Assembly (NCBI GenBank): GCA_937870755.1
Contig: CALMZV010000130.1
Span: forward strand, 37,886 to 101,885
DNA from: an uncultured Methylocystaceae bacterium
Lineage (GTDB): Bacteria > Pseudomonadota > Alphaproteobacteria > Rhizobiales > Beijerinckiaceae
Direction: 5' to 3'
DNA: 64,000 nt
In this document: positions 1 to 8,192 of the stretch, in pieces
Numbering within the stretch: the stretch's first letter is position 1
How the letters are laid out: the number at the start of each line of letters is the position of its first letter
Made by a program: the position numbers and the translations under genes
Notes under the pieces: generated by a model
Databases searched by the model: none
Told to the model about the DNA's origin: nothing
Seen by the model: only the letters and a program-made list of their open reading frames with translations

Positions 1-2
1 AG

Positions 3-434
3 GCGGGCGCCGACTGCGCGATCTTCGGCGAGAAGGACTATCAGCAATTGAAGGTCGTGGCGCAGATGGCGCGCGATCTCGACATCGCGACCGAGATCGT
101 CGGCGCGCCAACCGTGCGCGAGGCCGACGGGCTCGCGATGTCGTCGCGCAACGTCTATCTCTCGCCCGACGAGCGCACCAAAGCCGTGGCGATCTTCGGG
201 GCGCTGTCGACCGCCGCGGGGCGCATCGCCGCCGGCGAGGTGCTTGGGCATGTGATGGCGGACGCGCGCGAGGAGATCGTCGCGGCAGGGTTCGCCATCG
301 ACTACATCGAGGCGCGGCACGCCGAGACGCTCGACCGCGTGGCGCGGCGCGCGGACGGACCCATTCGCGTGCTGGCGGCCGCCAAGCTGGGCGCGACGCG
401 GCTCATCGACAACGTGGCGGTCCCGCATGACTGA
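3..434 (+). CDS. panC: Pantothenate synthetase, C-terminal part (5' end outside window)
   Basis: PanC joins pantoate and beta-alanine with ATP to make pantothenate, a cytoplasmic step of coenzyme A synthesis. The reading frame is open from the first complete codon at base 3. It begins in the conserved stretch FGEKDYQQL, followed by the family motif [14 protein letters not shown], which binds ATP and pantoate in known PanC structures. About 143 residues are present, roughly the second half of a normal 280-residue enzyme, so the true start lies upstream of the window. The stop overlaps the start of the acylphosphatase gene by 8 bases, suggesting translational coupling. Identification is by motif recognition. 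Confidence 0.95.
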   Translation, partial: AGADCAIFGEKDYQQLKVVAQMARDLDIATEIVGAPTVREADGLAMSSRNVYLSPDERTKAVAIFGALSTAAGRIAAGEVLGHVMADAREEIVAAGFAIDYIEARHAETLDRVARRADGPIRVLAAAKLGATRLIDNVAVPHD

Positions 435-717
435 GCGCGCCCTGAAGGCCCTGATCGAGGGCGTGGTGCAGGGCGTGGGCTTTCGCGCCTTCGTCGCGCG
501 CGAGGCGGCGGCGCGCGGCCTGCGCGGCTATGTGCGCAATCTGCGCGACGGCCGCGTGGAGGCGGCCTTCGCGGGGCCGGCCGGCGCCGTCGAGGAGATG
601 AGCGGGCTATGCGCGCGCGGACCGGCGGCGGCGCGCGTGGCGGCCTGTCAGATCGTGGAGATGGACACGCACGAGGCCGCCAGCCTGCCGCCGTTCGAGA
701 TCGGCCGGTCAGGCTGA
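427..717 (+). CDS. acyP: Acylphosphatase
   Basis: A 96-residue protein of the acylphosphatase family, small cytoplasmic enzymes that hydrolyse carboxyl-phosphate bonds such as acetyl phosphate. The signature [10 protein letters not shown] supplies the phosphate-binding loop with catalytic Arg20, and GYVRNLRDG supplies the second catalytic residue, Asn38. The length is typical of the family. Its ATG lies inside the last codons of panC (8-base overlap). Its 3' end overlaps the convergent lipB gene by 9 bases. The link to panC is probably only operon packing, and the physiological substrate cannot be told from sequence. Confidence 0.93.
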   Translation: MTERALKALIEGVVQGVGFRAFVAREAAARGLRGYVRNLRDGRVEAAFAGPAGAVEEMSGLCARGPAAARVAACQIVEMDTHEAASLPPFEIGRSG

Positions 718-1437
718 AATCGTCGGACCGAAAGTCTGCTCGAAGGCGGCGCGCAGCGCGATGTCGGCGTCGTGCATGGTTGCCGGCAGGCCGAGGTCGG
801 CGAGGCTGGTGACGCCGTAGTGGGCGACCGCCACGCCGCAGGGCACGATGCCCGAGAAATGCGAAAGATCCGGCTCCACATTGAGCGCGACGCCGTGAAA
901 CGCCACCCACTGGCGCAACCGCACGCCGATGGCGGCGATCTTGTCCTCGGCCATGGCGCCGCCGGCGCCGCGCGGCTTGTCCGGCCGGCGCACCCACACG
1001 CCCACGCGGTCCTCCCGCCGCTCGCCCCGCACGTTGAAGGCCGCCAGCGTCGCGATCAGCCAGGCTTCCAGCGCGGCGACATAGGCGCGCACATCCTGCC
1101 TGCGGCGCCTGAGGTCGAGCATCGCGTAGGCTACCCGCTGGCCGGGGCCGTGATAGGTGTGCTGGCCGCCGCGCCCGGTCTCGAACACCGGAAAACGACG
1201 GTCGATGAGATCGCCGGGCCGGGACGAGGTCCCGGCCGTGTAGAGCGCCGGATGCTCCACCAGCCATACGCATTCGGCGGCCGCGCCAGCGCGAATCGCG
1301 GCCGCGCGGTTCTCCATGAAGGCGAGGGCCGTCGGGTAGTCCGTCAGGCCGTCCGCGACGAGCCATTCGACCGGCGGCGAATCGGGCGCGGCCGGAAAGG
1401 TCGGGGCGAGCGCGTCACGGCCGGAAACGAATGTCAT
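709..1437 (-). CDS. lipB: Lipoyl(octanoyl) transferase LipB
   Basis: LipB moves an octanoyl group from acyl carrier protein onto lipoyl domains of 2-oxoacid dehydrogenases and the glycine cleavage system. The 242-residue product has the family motif [12 protein letters not shown], the catalytic lysine in [13 protein letters not shown] and the catalytic cysteine in GIVPCGV. The frame is open further upstream, but that part runs into the tRNA-Leu gene. The ATG at 1437, which gives [10 protein letters not shown], matches the usual protein length, so it was chosen. The gene converges on acyP, and the last codons overlap. Confidence 0.94.
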   Translation of the reverse strand: MTFVSGRDALAPTFPAAPDSPPVEWLVADGLTDYPTALAFMENRAAAIRAGAAAECVWLVEHPALYTAGTSSRPGDLIDRRFPVFETGRGGQHTYHGPGQRVAYAMLDLRRRRQDVRAYVAALEAWLIATLAAFNVRGERREDRVGVWVRRPDKPRGAGGAMAEDKIAAIGVRLRQWVAFHGVALNVEPDLSHFSGIVPCGVAVAHYGVTSLADLGLPATMHDADIALRAAFEQTFGPTISA

Positions 1438-1564
1438 GACAGGGGTTCTATCACGTCCCGCGCGGGCCTTGTCAGCCTCCCGCGCGTTTGTTAGACGACA
1501 CGCGCCGATGCGACGCGCGCTGCGCGACACATTTGAGGAGCCCGAGACATCGGGCTTTTCCTGG

Positions 1565-1649
1565 GCGGCCATGGCGGAATTGGTAGACGCGCTAGCTTGA
1601 GGTGCTAGTTGGGCAACCAGTGGAGGTTCGAGTCCTCTTGGCCGCACCA
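1565..1649 (+). tRNA. tRNA-Leu (anticodon GAG)
   Basis: An 85-nt class II tRNA including an encoded CCA. The acceptor stem pairs GCGGCCA with TGGCCGC perfectly. The anticodon stem CTAGC/GCTAG encloses the loop TTGAGGT, giving anticodon GAG, which reads leucine codons CUC/CUU. A short variable arm and the T-loop GTTCGAGTC follow. A strong hairpin terminator begins 14 bases after the CCA, so the gene is probably transcribed alone. Confidence 0.96.
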
Positions 1650-1662
1650 TTCATCGAGACAG

Positions 1663-1693
1663 AAAACCCGGCCTTGCGGCCGGGTTTTGTTTT
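1663..1693 (+). terminator. Rho-independent terminator after tRNA-Leu
   Basis: An 11-bp perfect stem (AAAACCCGGCC with GGCCGGGTTTT) and a TTGC loop, followed by more T residues. It terminates the tRNA-Leu transcript. The A-rich 5' arm means it can also act on the opposite strand, for the lectin-like gene that ends at 1710. Confidence 0.9.
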
Positions 1694-1709
1694 GATCCGC
1701 GTCCGCGCG

Positions 1710-2393
1710 CTATTTCTCCGCGAAGCAGTACAGGAAGCCCGCGCCGCCGGTGGCGTTGAGGGCGGGCGTCGCGCAGCCGCGCGAGGCGTGGGACGAGTTC
1801 CACGAGCGCGAGGCGTCGTCATCGCGCAGGCCGAGCCGGTCGGAATGGCCGACCATCGCCGAGCCTTCGCCGCCCTTGGTCCAGTTGCCGCATGTCATGT
1901 CCTTGTCGGCCGGCAGCGCCTTGCCGTCCACGCTCGATCCCGTCAGCACATCATGGTTGTTGTGGTTGAAGCCGGCGCCGGCCACCTTGCGGCCGGTTTC
2001 GGTGAGCGTGTTGTCGAGGCTCATCTTGTTGGCGGCATGCAGTTCGTCGAGGTTGGCCGCGATCACCACGCCTTTGGCGTTCCGCCACGGGCCGGCGCCG
2101 ATGCGGTCGCGCGCGTTGACGGCGGCGGCGCCCTGCGTCGACAGATAGGCGCGCCAGGTTCTTGCGCCCGCGCCGGCGGCGGTCGCGAGCGTCTGGCAAT
2201 GCCTGTCGGCGCCTTCGAGCCCGCCGTAGTTCGCGCCGTCCGGGCCGGCCTTGGATGTGACGAAGAACGTCATGTCCGGAAACTGCGGCTGCTGCGGCGC
2301 CGGCTGTGCGGGCTGCTGCGCGATGGCGGCGCTGGCGACCGTCAGTGTCGCGGCCAGCGCGGCGGCGCGCACCATCAACGAGATTTCGAGCAT
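1710..2393 (-). CDS. Secreted lectin-like protein (endostatin/C-type-lectin-like fold)
   Basis: A 227-residue exported protein. The N-terminus has a signal peptide with a hydrophobic stretch and a cleavage site near ASAAIAQQ, then a short Pro/Gln-rich linker. The body has the pattern of bacterial lectin-like secreted proteins annotated in Hyphomicrobiales: GADRHCQ.LA near the start, TWRAYLST, ARDRIGAGPW, then NWTK and SWNSSHASRGC. Several cysteines are suited to disulfides. The ATG at 2393 was chosen because GGGAGA lies eight bases upstream. A second in-frame ATG at 2375 would also leave a signal peptide. The ligand is unknown. The gene is divergent from the SDR gene. Confidence 0.7.
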   Translation of the reverse strand: MLEISLMVRAAALAATLTVASAAIAQQPAQPAPQQPQFPDMTFFVTSKAGPDGANYGGLEGADRHCQTLATAAGAGARTWRAYLSTQGAAAVNARDRIGAGPWRNAKGVVIAANLDELHAANKMSLDNTLTETGRKVAGAGFNHNNHDVLTGSSVDGKALPADKDMTCGNWTKGGEGSAMVGHSDRLGLRDDDASRSWNSSHASRGCATPALNATGGAGFLYCFAEK

Positions 2394-2482
2394 GGACGTC
2401 TCTCCCTTCGAACGTTCCGGCGACCGATGACGCGCGCGCGCCGCGCCGCCGTCAAGGGCGGCGCGCGCCGGGTCCGCGCGCA

Positions 2483-2509
2483 AGCAAAGACTTGTGTGCT
2501 TTGCTGCAA
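2483..2509. promoter_or_regulatory. Candidate operator in a divergent promoter region
   Basis: Between the divergent lectin-like and SDR genes lies a 7-bp inverted repeat, AGCAAAG and CTTTGCT with a 9-base spacer. It runs directly into a second perfect palindrome, TTGCTGCAA. This stretch is less GC-rich than its surroundings. A regulator-binding function is an inference only. Confidence 0.3.
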
Positions 2510-2589
2510 ACGAGGTCGCGCGGCTTGCCCGGCGCGCCGTCGGCGCCGCACAATGCGGGCGAACATATAATCGAAAGAGGAAACGACCC

Positions 2590-3354
2590 ATGGCGCGACC
2601 CGTGGCAGTGGTGACAGGCTCGTCGGCCGGAATCGGCGCGGCGACGGCGCTCAAATTCGCCGCCAGCGGCTTCGACGTGGTCGTCAATTTCTCGCGCGAC
2701 CCGAAACCGGCCGAGGATGTGGCCGCCCGATGCCGCGCGGCGGGGGCGGGCGTGGAGATCGTGCAGGCCGACATCGGCAAGGACGATGAATGCCGGCGCG
2801 TGGCGGGCATCGTCGAAAAGCGCTGGGGCGCGGCGCGCGTGCTGGTCAACAACGCAGGCCGGACGAAATTCGTCGGCATCCGCGATCTCGAGGGGCTGAG
2901 CGCGGAGGATTTCCAGTCGATCTATCAGCTGAACGTCGTCGGCGCGTTCCAGATGTCGCGCGCCTTCGCGCCGCTGCTGCGCAAGGAGAAGGGCGGCGCC
3001 ATCGTCAACGTGTCGTCGATCGCCGCCGTCATGGCCACGGGCTCGTCGATCGCCTATATGGCCTCGAAGGGCGCGCTGAACACGCTGACCATGGCGCTTG
3101 CGCGCGCGCTCGGTCCCGAGATTCGCGTCAACGGCGTGGGGCCGGGCATGATCGAAAGCGACTGGCTGAAGAACGGCTACGGCGCCGAGCGCTACGAGAT
3201 GATGGCCAAGATGTATCGCGGGCAGGCCGCGCTCGAAGCCACCATCGCGCCGGGCGATGTCGCCGACACCATTTTCGCCCTGGCCACGCTCGCGCCGAAA
3301 ACGACCGGCGAGACGATCCTTGTCGACGCCGGCTTCAGATTGCAGAAAGCGTGA
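2590..3354 (+). CDS. Short-chain dehydrogenase/reductase (FabG-like)
   Basis: A 254-residue classical SDR that should oxidise or reduce a hydroxyl/keto group with NAD(P). The cofactor loop TGSSAGIG is at residues 9-16, the NNAG motif follows near residue 85, then SSIAAV with the catalytic serine and YMASK with the catalytic Tyr/Lys. The ATG at 2590 has the purine-rich site GAAAGAGGAAAC just upstream; the longer frame from 2494 lacks a matching N-terminus. The acyltransferase and a crotonase follow on the same strand, which suggests lipid or acyl metabolism, but the substrate cannot be named. Confidence 0.88.
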   Translation: MARPVAVVTGSSAGIGAATALKFAASGFDVVVNFSRDPKPAEDVAARCRAAGAGVEIVQADIGKDDECRRVAGIVEKRWGAARVLVNNAGRTKFVGIRDLEGLSAEDFQSIYQLNVVGAFQMSRAFAPLLRKEKGGAIVNVSSIAAVMATGSSIAYMASKGALNTLTMALARALGPEIRVNGVGPGMIESDWLKNGYGAERYEMMAKMYRGQAALEATIAPGDVADTIFALATLAPKTTGETILVDAGFRLQKA

Positions 3355-3415
3355 CGATGCGCCTCGCAAACGCGCGATGCGACGAACGGCGCGAAGGCGA
3401 ACGATTGGAAAAACG

Positions 3416-4066
3416 GTGAACAAGGTTTCAACGACGCAATTGCCGGTCGGCGGGCAGGTCGCCCGTCGCGGCAACGGGTTTTCGCGCCTGCTGGGGCGCG
3501 GCTTTCTGCGCCTGACGGGCTGGCGGCTGGAAGGGGCGATTCCCGATCTGCCGAAAATGGTGCTCATCGGCGCGCCGCACACGAGCAACATGGACGGGAT
3601 CGTCGCCATCGCCGTTCTGACCGCGCTCGGTCTGCGCGCCGGCACGATGATCAAGGACACCGCGTTCAAGGGCGCGATGGGGCCGGTGCTGCGCTGGTTC
3701 GGCGCCATACCGGTCAACCGCCGCGCCGCGCACGGCGTGGTCGGCGAGAGCGTGGAGGCGTTCAACGCCAACGAGCGCCTGTTGCTCCTGATCGCGCCCG
3801 AAGGCACGCGCACATCGGCGCGGGAATGGAAGCGCGGGTTCTATCTCATCGCGCAGGGCGCGGGCGTGCCGATCCTGCCGGCGGCCATCGACTATGCGCG
3901 CAGGATCGTGACGTTCGGGCCGGCGCTCACGCCGAACGGCGACTACGAAGCCGATCTGGCGCGCCTGCTCTCGTTCTATCGCGATCACGCGAGCCCGCGC
4001 CACAGCGCGCGCGCTTCGGCGCCGATCTGCGCCGCGCTCGGTCTCGATTTTCGATCCGCCGCATGA
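3416..4066 (+). CDS. Lysophospholipid acyltransferase family protein (PlsC-like)
   Basis: A 216-residue acyltransferase of the 1-acylglycerol-phosphate acyltransferase superfamily, expected at the inner membrane. Motif I, HTSNMD, fits the catalytic H-x4-D pattern, and PEGTR matches the glycerolipid-phosphate binding motif. The small size and the run IKDTAFKGAMGPVLRWFG resemble the soluble-type acyltransferases seen in proteobacteria. The start is uncertain. GTG at 3416 places the conserved domain about 20 residues in, while ATG at 3377 would add 13 residues. It follows the SDR gene by about 60 bases and precedes a crotonase gene. Confidence 0.82.
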   Translation: MNKVSTTQLPVGGQVARRGNGFSRLLGRGFLRLTGWRLEGAIPDLPKMVLIGAPHTSNMDGIVAIAVLTALGLRAGTMIKDTAFKGAMGPVLRWFGAIPVNRRAAHGVVGESVEAFNANERLLLLIAPEGTRTSAREWKRGFYLIAQGAGVPILPAAIDYARRIVTFGPALTPNGDYEADLARLLSFYRDHASPRHSARASAPICAALGLDFRSAA

Positions 4067-4094
4067 GTTCAACGACAAGACAAAGGGAAACGCC

Positions 4095-4895
4095 ATGAAC
4101 GCCGTCACGCCAACCAAAGAGGTGCTCTATTCGGTCGAGGATCACATCGCGACCATCACGCTGAACGCGCCCGAGCGCATGAACACCATCTCCGGCCCGA
4201 TGCTGGACGAGCTGACGCGGATGCTGGTGAAAGCGAACGAGGACCGCGACGTACGATGCGTCATCCTCACGGGAACGGGCCGCGCGTTCTGCGCCGGCCT
4301 CGACCTGTCGCAGGAGCGCAAGGGCGAGGGGCTTTCGTCGGCCTCCTCCATGTCCAATCTCGATCTGCGCAACACGCCGCCGACGGTGCTGCATGCGATG
4401 GACAAGCCGACCATCTGCGCGGTCAACGGCGGGGCGGCGGGCTATGGCATGGACACCGCCCTCGGCTGCGACATTCGCATCCTGGCCGAGAGCGCCAAGT
4501 TCGCCGCCGCGTTCGTCAAGCGCGGCGTGCTGCCGGAATCGGGCGGCACGTGGTTCCTGCCGCGCATGATCGGCTGGGCGAAGGCGGCCGAACTCATCTT
4601 CACCGGCCGCACCTTGAGCGCGCGCGAATGTCTGGATTGGGGGCTCGCCAACGAGGTGGTCGCCGACGGCGACCTGATGGCGCGCGCGCGGGCGGTCGCC
4701 AGGGAGATCGCGGACAACGCGCCGCTCGCCGTGCAGGGCGCCAAGCGCATGATGCGGATGGGGATGCAGGAGGATTTCCCGACCCATGTGCATCACGTGT
4801 TCCTGCAACTGCTGCCGCTCTTCAGGTCGGAGGACATGAAGGAAGGCGTGCGCGCGTTCCTCGAAAAGCGCCCCGCGAAATTCGTCGGCAAGTAG
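4095..4895 (+). CDS. Crotonase-family enoyl-CoA hydratase/isomerase (PaaG-like)
   Basis: A 266-residue crotonase-fold enzyme acting on an acyl-CoA. The oxyanion-hole motifs are visible (CAGLDLSQ and NGGAAGYGMD). The usual second hydratase glutamate is missing: the segment reads AFVKRGVLPESGGTWFLPR. This resembles PaaG-type isomerases (known PaaG has a similar LxPDSGGTW segment) more than classical enoyl-CoA hydratase. The first hydratase glutamate is replaced by Asp in YGMDTALGCD. So ring or double-bond isomerisation is more likely than plain hydration. The start has AAGGGAAAC just upstream. The gene follows the acyltransferase on the same strand. Confidence 0.85.
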   Translation: MNAVTPTKEVLYSVEDHIATITLNAPERMNTISGPMLDELTRMLVKANEDRDVRCVILTGTGRAFCAGLDLSQERKGEGLSSASSMSNLDLRNTPPTVLHAMDKPTICAVNGGAAGYGMDTALGCDIRILAESAKFAAAFVKRGVLPESGGTWFLPRMIGWAKAAELIFTGRTLSARECLDWGLANEVVADGDLMARARAVAREIADNAPLAVQGAKRMMRMGMQEDFPTHVHHVFLQLLPLFRSEDMKEGVRAFLEKRPAKFVGK

Positions 4896-4925
4896 CATAG
4901 CAGTCTTCGCGCGCTGCGGCGCGCG

Positions 4926-5744
4926 TCAGCGCGGATGCGGGCGCGCGAGGATCGCTTCCGTTTCCGATCGCCAGCCGGCGGACGCCTGCGCGAGCGGGGC
5001 GGGCGCCGCGCCCGGCGCCACGTGCACGATGCGATAGCCGCGCGCCTTCAGATCGCGCAACAGGGCGGGCAGCATGTCGGCGGTCTGGGCGCGCGTGTCG
5101 TGCATGAGCACCACGCCCTTGCGCGCTTTCTCGATCCGCGCGAGCAGAAGCGCGCGCTGCGCGTCCGCGCTCATGTCTTCCCAGTCCGAAGCCCACACGT
5201 CGGCGCCGAACACCGTGACGCCCTGCGCGGCGAGCGCGGCGTTCAGCCGGGGGGTGTCGGCGAAGCCGGGAAAACGGAAGAACGGGGTTCTCGGCGCGCC
5301 GGTCCAGGCGCCGTAGGCGGCCGTGTCGTCGGCCTCCATGCCGTGGACGATGTCGGCTTCGGCCTTGTCGGTCGTCCAGCCGCGCAACGTGACGGCGGGA
5401 TGGCTGAACGTATGGTGGCCGAGCGTATGTCCCTCTTTCGCCGCGCGGCGCACAAGCGCGGCGTTGGCCTGCGCATTGCGGCCGATGAGGAAGAACGTGG
5501 CCTGCACGCATTCGGCCTTCAGCGCATCGAGAATGCGCGCCGTGGTCGCCGGCAGCGGGCCGTCGTCGAAGGTCAGCACCAGTTCCTTGTCGTCGAGCGC
5601 GAGCGTGCGCGGGTAGGACTTCAGGCCGAGCGGCGCGGTCGGCCCGATGGCCAGCGTGCGCGCCGTTCCCAGCGCCTGCGGACCGCAGGCCGCGGCCGGC
5701 GCGCAGAAAGCGAGACAGGCGGCGACGATGGCGATTGCCTTCAA
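4926..5744 (-). CDS. Secreted polysaccharide deacetylase family protein (CE4, NodB-like)
   Basis: A 272-residue exported carbohydrate esterase that should remove N- or O-acetyl groups from a polysaccharide in the periplasm. A short signal peptide ends near AAACGPQ. The NodB domain shows all main motifs: TFDDGP (catalytic base and metal Asp), HTFSHP (metal histidines), RFPG and LMHD. The ATG at 5744 fits the signal peptide. The gene is convergent with the crotonase and divergent from mgtE, 63 bases away. Whether the substrate is peptidoglycan, chitin-like or an exopolysaccharide cannot be decided. Confidence 0.9.
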   Translation of the reverse strand: MKAIAIVAACLAFCAPAAACGPQALGTARTLAIGPTAPLGLKSYPRTLALDDKELVLTFDDGPLPATTARILDALKAECVQATFFLIGRNAQANAALVRRAAKEGHTLGHHTFSHPAVTLRGWTTDKAEADIVHGMEADDTAAYGAWTGAPRTPFFRFPGFADTPRLNAALAAQGVTVFGADVWASDWEDMSADAQRALLLARIEKARKGVVLMHDTRAQTADMLPALLRDLKARGYRIVHVAPGAAPAPLAQASAGWRSETEAILARPHPR

Positions 5745-5807
5745 GACACGGCTTCCTTACACGCTTGCCCATTCCCGATCCCGAAACGACGCAAGCCAGA
5801 GGCGGAC

Positions 5808-7211
5808 TTGAGCGAGCTGGACCACCAGAGGGCCGCGCCCACCATCCGCGACGAAGATGGCGCGCTTATGCCCGATTTCGTCGCCCGCGTCGAAGCCGCC
5901 GTCGCGGCGCGCGACAGCGCCCGGCTGCGGGAGCTGGCCGGCGACCTGCACGAGACCGATCTCGGCGATCTGGTGGAGGCGCTCGACCACGACAGCCGGC
6001 CCAAACTCGTCGAACTGATGGGCGAGGATTTCGACTTCGCCGCGTTGACCGAAGTGCCGGATGCGGTGCGCGAGGACATCCTCGAGGAACTGCCGACCGA
6101 GACCGTCGCCGAGGGCGTGCGCGATCTGGAAAGCGACGACGCGGTCGTCATCCTCGAAGACCTCGACCGCAAGGAGCAGGACGAGATTCTCGGCGCGTTG
6201 TCGCCGACCGAAAGCGTGGCCCTGCGGCGTTCGCTCGACTATCCCGAAGGTTCGGCGGGACGTCTCATGCAGACGACGCTGGTGGCGGCGCCGCCGTTGT
6301 GGACGGCCGGACAGACGCTGGACCACCTGCGCGAGGGCGAGCAGGAGGACCTGCCGGATTCGTTCTTCGAGGTGTTCGTGGTCGACCCCGGCCACCGGTT
6401 GCTCGGCAACGTGTTTCTCGACGCGCTCGCCCGCGCGCCGCGCACCGCCACGCTCGAAAAGCTGATGGACCCGGAACGCCGGCGCGTGGCGGTGACCGAC
6501 GACGAGGAGGAGGTGGCGCGGCTGTTCGAGCGTTACAACCTCGTCTCCGCGCCGGTGGTGGACGAGGCCGACAGGCTGGTCGGCGTCATCACCATCGACG
6601 ACATCGTCGACGTCATTCAGGAGGCGGCCGACGAGGACATCAAGGCGCTCGGCGGCGTCAGGCCCGGCGAAGAACTGAGCGATCCGGTCTTCTCGATCGC
6701 GCGCGGGCGCGCGGTGTGGCTGTTCGTCAACCTGGCGACGGCGTTCGCCGCCTCGTTCGTGCTCGGCCTGTTCCAGGCGCAGCTCCAGCAGATGGTGGCG
6801 CTCGCCATTCTCGCGCCGATCGTGGCCAGCCAGGGGGGCAACGCGGCCACCCAGACCATGACCGTGGCGGTGCGCGCGCTCGCCACCAAGGAGCTGTCGC
6901 GCGCCAACGCGCTGTGGATCGTGGGACGGGAGCTGGCGGTCGGGGCGATCAACGGCGCCGCGTTCGGCCTGCTGACGGGCGTGGTGGCGGCCGCGTGGTT
7001 CGGCGTGTACGCGCTCGGCGCGGTGATCGGGCTGGCCATGCTCACCAATCTGGTGGCGGCCGCGTTCGGCGGCATTCTGGTTCCGCTCGCGCTCGACCGC
7101 ATGAAAATCGACCCGGCGGTGTCCTCCGGCGCCTTCGTGACGACGGTGACGGACGTGGTGGGCTACTTCTCGTTCCTCAGTTTCGCCACGCTTTACTTCG
7201 GGTTAAAGTGA
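5808..7211 (+). CDS. mgtE: Magnesium transporter MgtE
   Basis: A 467-residue inner-membrane Mg2+ channel. Its layout is an acidic MgtE N domain (about residues 25-135), a CBS pair (about 140-270; LVGVITIDDIVDVI is typical) and five transmembrane helices. The pore signature is APIVASQGGNAATQT, and the C-terminus contains DPAVSSGAFVTTVTDVVGY. In characterised MgtE proteins the N and CBS domains sense cytosolic Mg2+. TTG at 5808 was chosen because AGAGGCGG lies five bases upstream. ATG at 5868 is an alternative that would shorten the N-terminus by 20 residues. No Mg-sensing riboswitch is visible in the 63-base leader. Confidence 0.93.
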   Translation: MSELDHQRAAPTIRDEDGALMPDFVARVEAAVAARDSARLRELAGDLHETDLGDLVEALDHDSRPKLVELMGEDFDFAALTEVPDAVREDILEELPTETVAEGVRDLESDDAVVILEDLDRKEQDEILGALSPTESVALRRSLDYPEGSAGRLMQTTLVAAPPLWTAGQTLDHLREGEQEDLPDSFFEVFVVDPGHRLLGNVFLDALARAPRTATLEKLMDPERRRVAVTDDEEEVARLFERYNLVSAPVVDEADRLVGVITIDDIVDVIQEAADEDIKALGGVRPGEELSDPVFSIARGRAVWLFVNLATAFAASFVLGLFQAQLQQMVALAILAPIVASQGGNAATQTMTVAVRALATKELSRANALWIVGRELAVGAINGAAFGLLTGVVAAAWFGVYALGAVIGLAMLTNLVAAAFGGILVPLALDRMKIDPAVSSGAFVTTVTDVVGYFSFLSFATLYFGLK

Positions 7212-7289
7212 GCGGCGTTCCCTTTACCGTGTTTGTCGACAATTTCTGGCGTTAACGGCGCATTACCGGCGGACGGATAATTTGCGGCA

Positions 7290-8114
7290 ATGATGACTGG
7301 AATTCTGATCCTGCGGCGGCGCGCGCTGGCGCTCGCGACCCTGTTCGTCGGCTCGCTGGCGCTCGCCGGCTGCGGCAGCGGCGTCGATCCCACCTACCGG
7401 CGCGCGGTGCGTTCGGGCGGCGGCGGGCTGGCGGCCGCGCCCCCGCGCACGCCCAAACCGTCGGAGGCGCTCGACCATTCGCGCAACTTCGCCGTCCACG
7501 GCATCGACGTGTCCAAGTATCAGGGCCGCATCGACTGGGAGGCGGTGGCGGCCAGCGACGTGCGGTTCGCCTGGATCAAGGCGACCGAAGGCGCCGACCA
7601 TCTCGACGCCCGCTTCCACGAGAACTGGGCGGGCGCCAAGGCCGCCGGCGTGCCGCGCGGCGCCTATCATTTCGTCTACTGGTGCCGGCCGTGGCGGCAG
7701 GAGATGGCCTGGTTCAAGCAGAACGTGCCGGTCGAGCGCGACGCGCTGCCGCCGGTGCTGGACGTGGAGGCGACGCCGGAATCGCGCACCTGCAAGCGCC
7801 GGCTGACGCCCGACGAGGTCATTCCCGAAATGCGGGCGATGCTCGCGGACATGGAGGCCCATTACGGCAAGAAGCCGATCGTCTATTCGACGGTCGATTT
7901 CTACGAGGCGATTCTGTCCGGCGGCGGGCTGGAGGATTATCCGATCTGGGTGCGCTCCACCAAGCACCATCCCAGCGCGCGCTACGGATCGCGCAAGTGG
8001 CACTTCTGGCAATACCAGTCCGACGGCTCCGTGCCCGGCATCGCCACCGCCGTCGATCGCAATGTGTTCCACGGCTCGGCCAACGAATGGCAGAAGTGGC
8101 TGGCGATGAACTGA
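7290..8114 (+). CDS. Glycoside hydrolase family 25 lysozyme-like lipoprotein
   Basis: A 274-residue predicted lipoprotein with a muramidase domain. The signal peptide ends in the lipobox LALAGC, so the mature protein should be lipidated at Cys27. The GH25 domain starts at GIDVSKYQG and continues with WIKATEG, GAYHFVY, PVLDVE (catalytic acids) and WHFWQYQSDG. The first of two adjacent ATG codons (7290 and 7293) was taken. Family members cut the MurNAc-GlcNAc bond of peptidoglycan. A role in the organism's own wall turnover is likely. It stands between mgtE and ivd with no clear operon partner. Confidence 0.9.
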   Translation: MMTGILILRRRALALATLFVGSLALAGCGSGVDPTYRRAVRSGGGGLAAAPPRTPKPSEALDHSRNFAVHGIDVSKYQGRIDWEAVAASDVRFAWIKATEGADHLDARFHENWAGAKAAGVPRGAYHFVYWCRPWRQEMAWFKQNVPVERDALPPVLDVEATPESRTCKRRLTPDEVIPEMRAMLADMEAHYGKKPIVYSTVDFYEAILSGGGLEDYPIWVRSTKHHPSARYGSRKWHFWQYQSDGSVPGIATAVDRNVFHGSANEWQKWLAMN

Positions 8115-8192
8115 GCCGGGCCTGTCGCCCCATCGCTTGCGTCCGTCCGCGGTTTGGCGGATGAGTTTCCCGATATTTCAGGGAGACGTTCG

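Noticed and set aside
5745..5807. Mg-sensing riboswitch before mgtE
   Set aside because: The gap is only 63 bases, too short for a known magnesium riboswitch.
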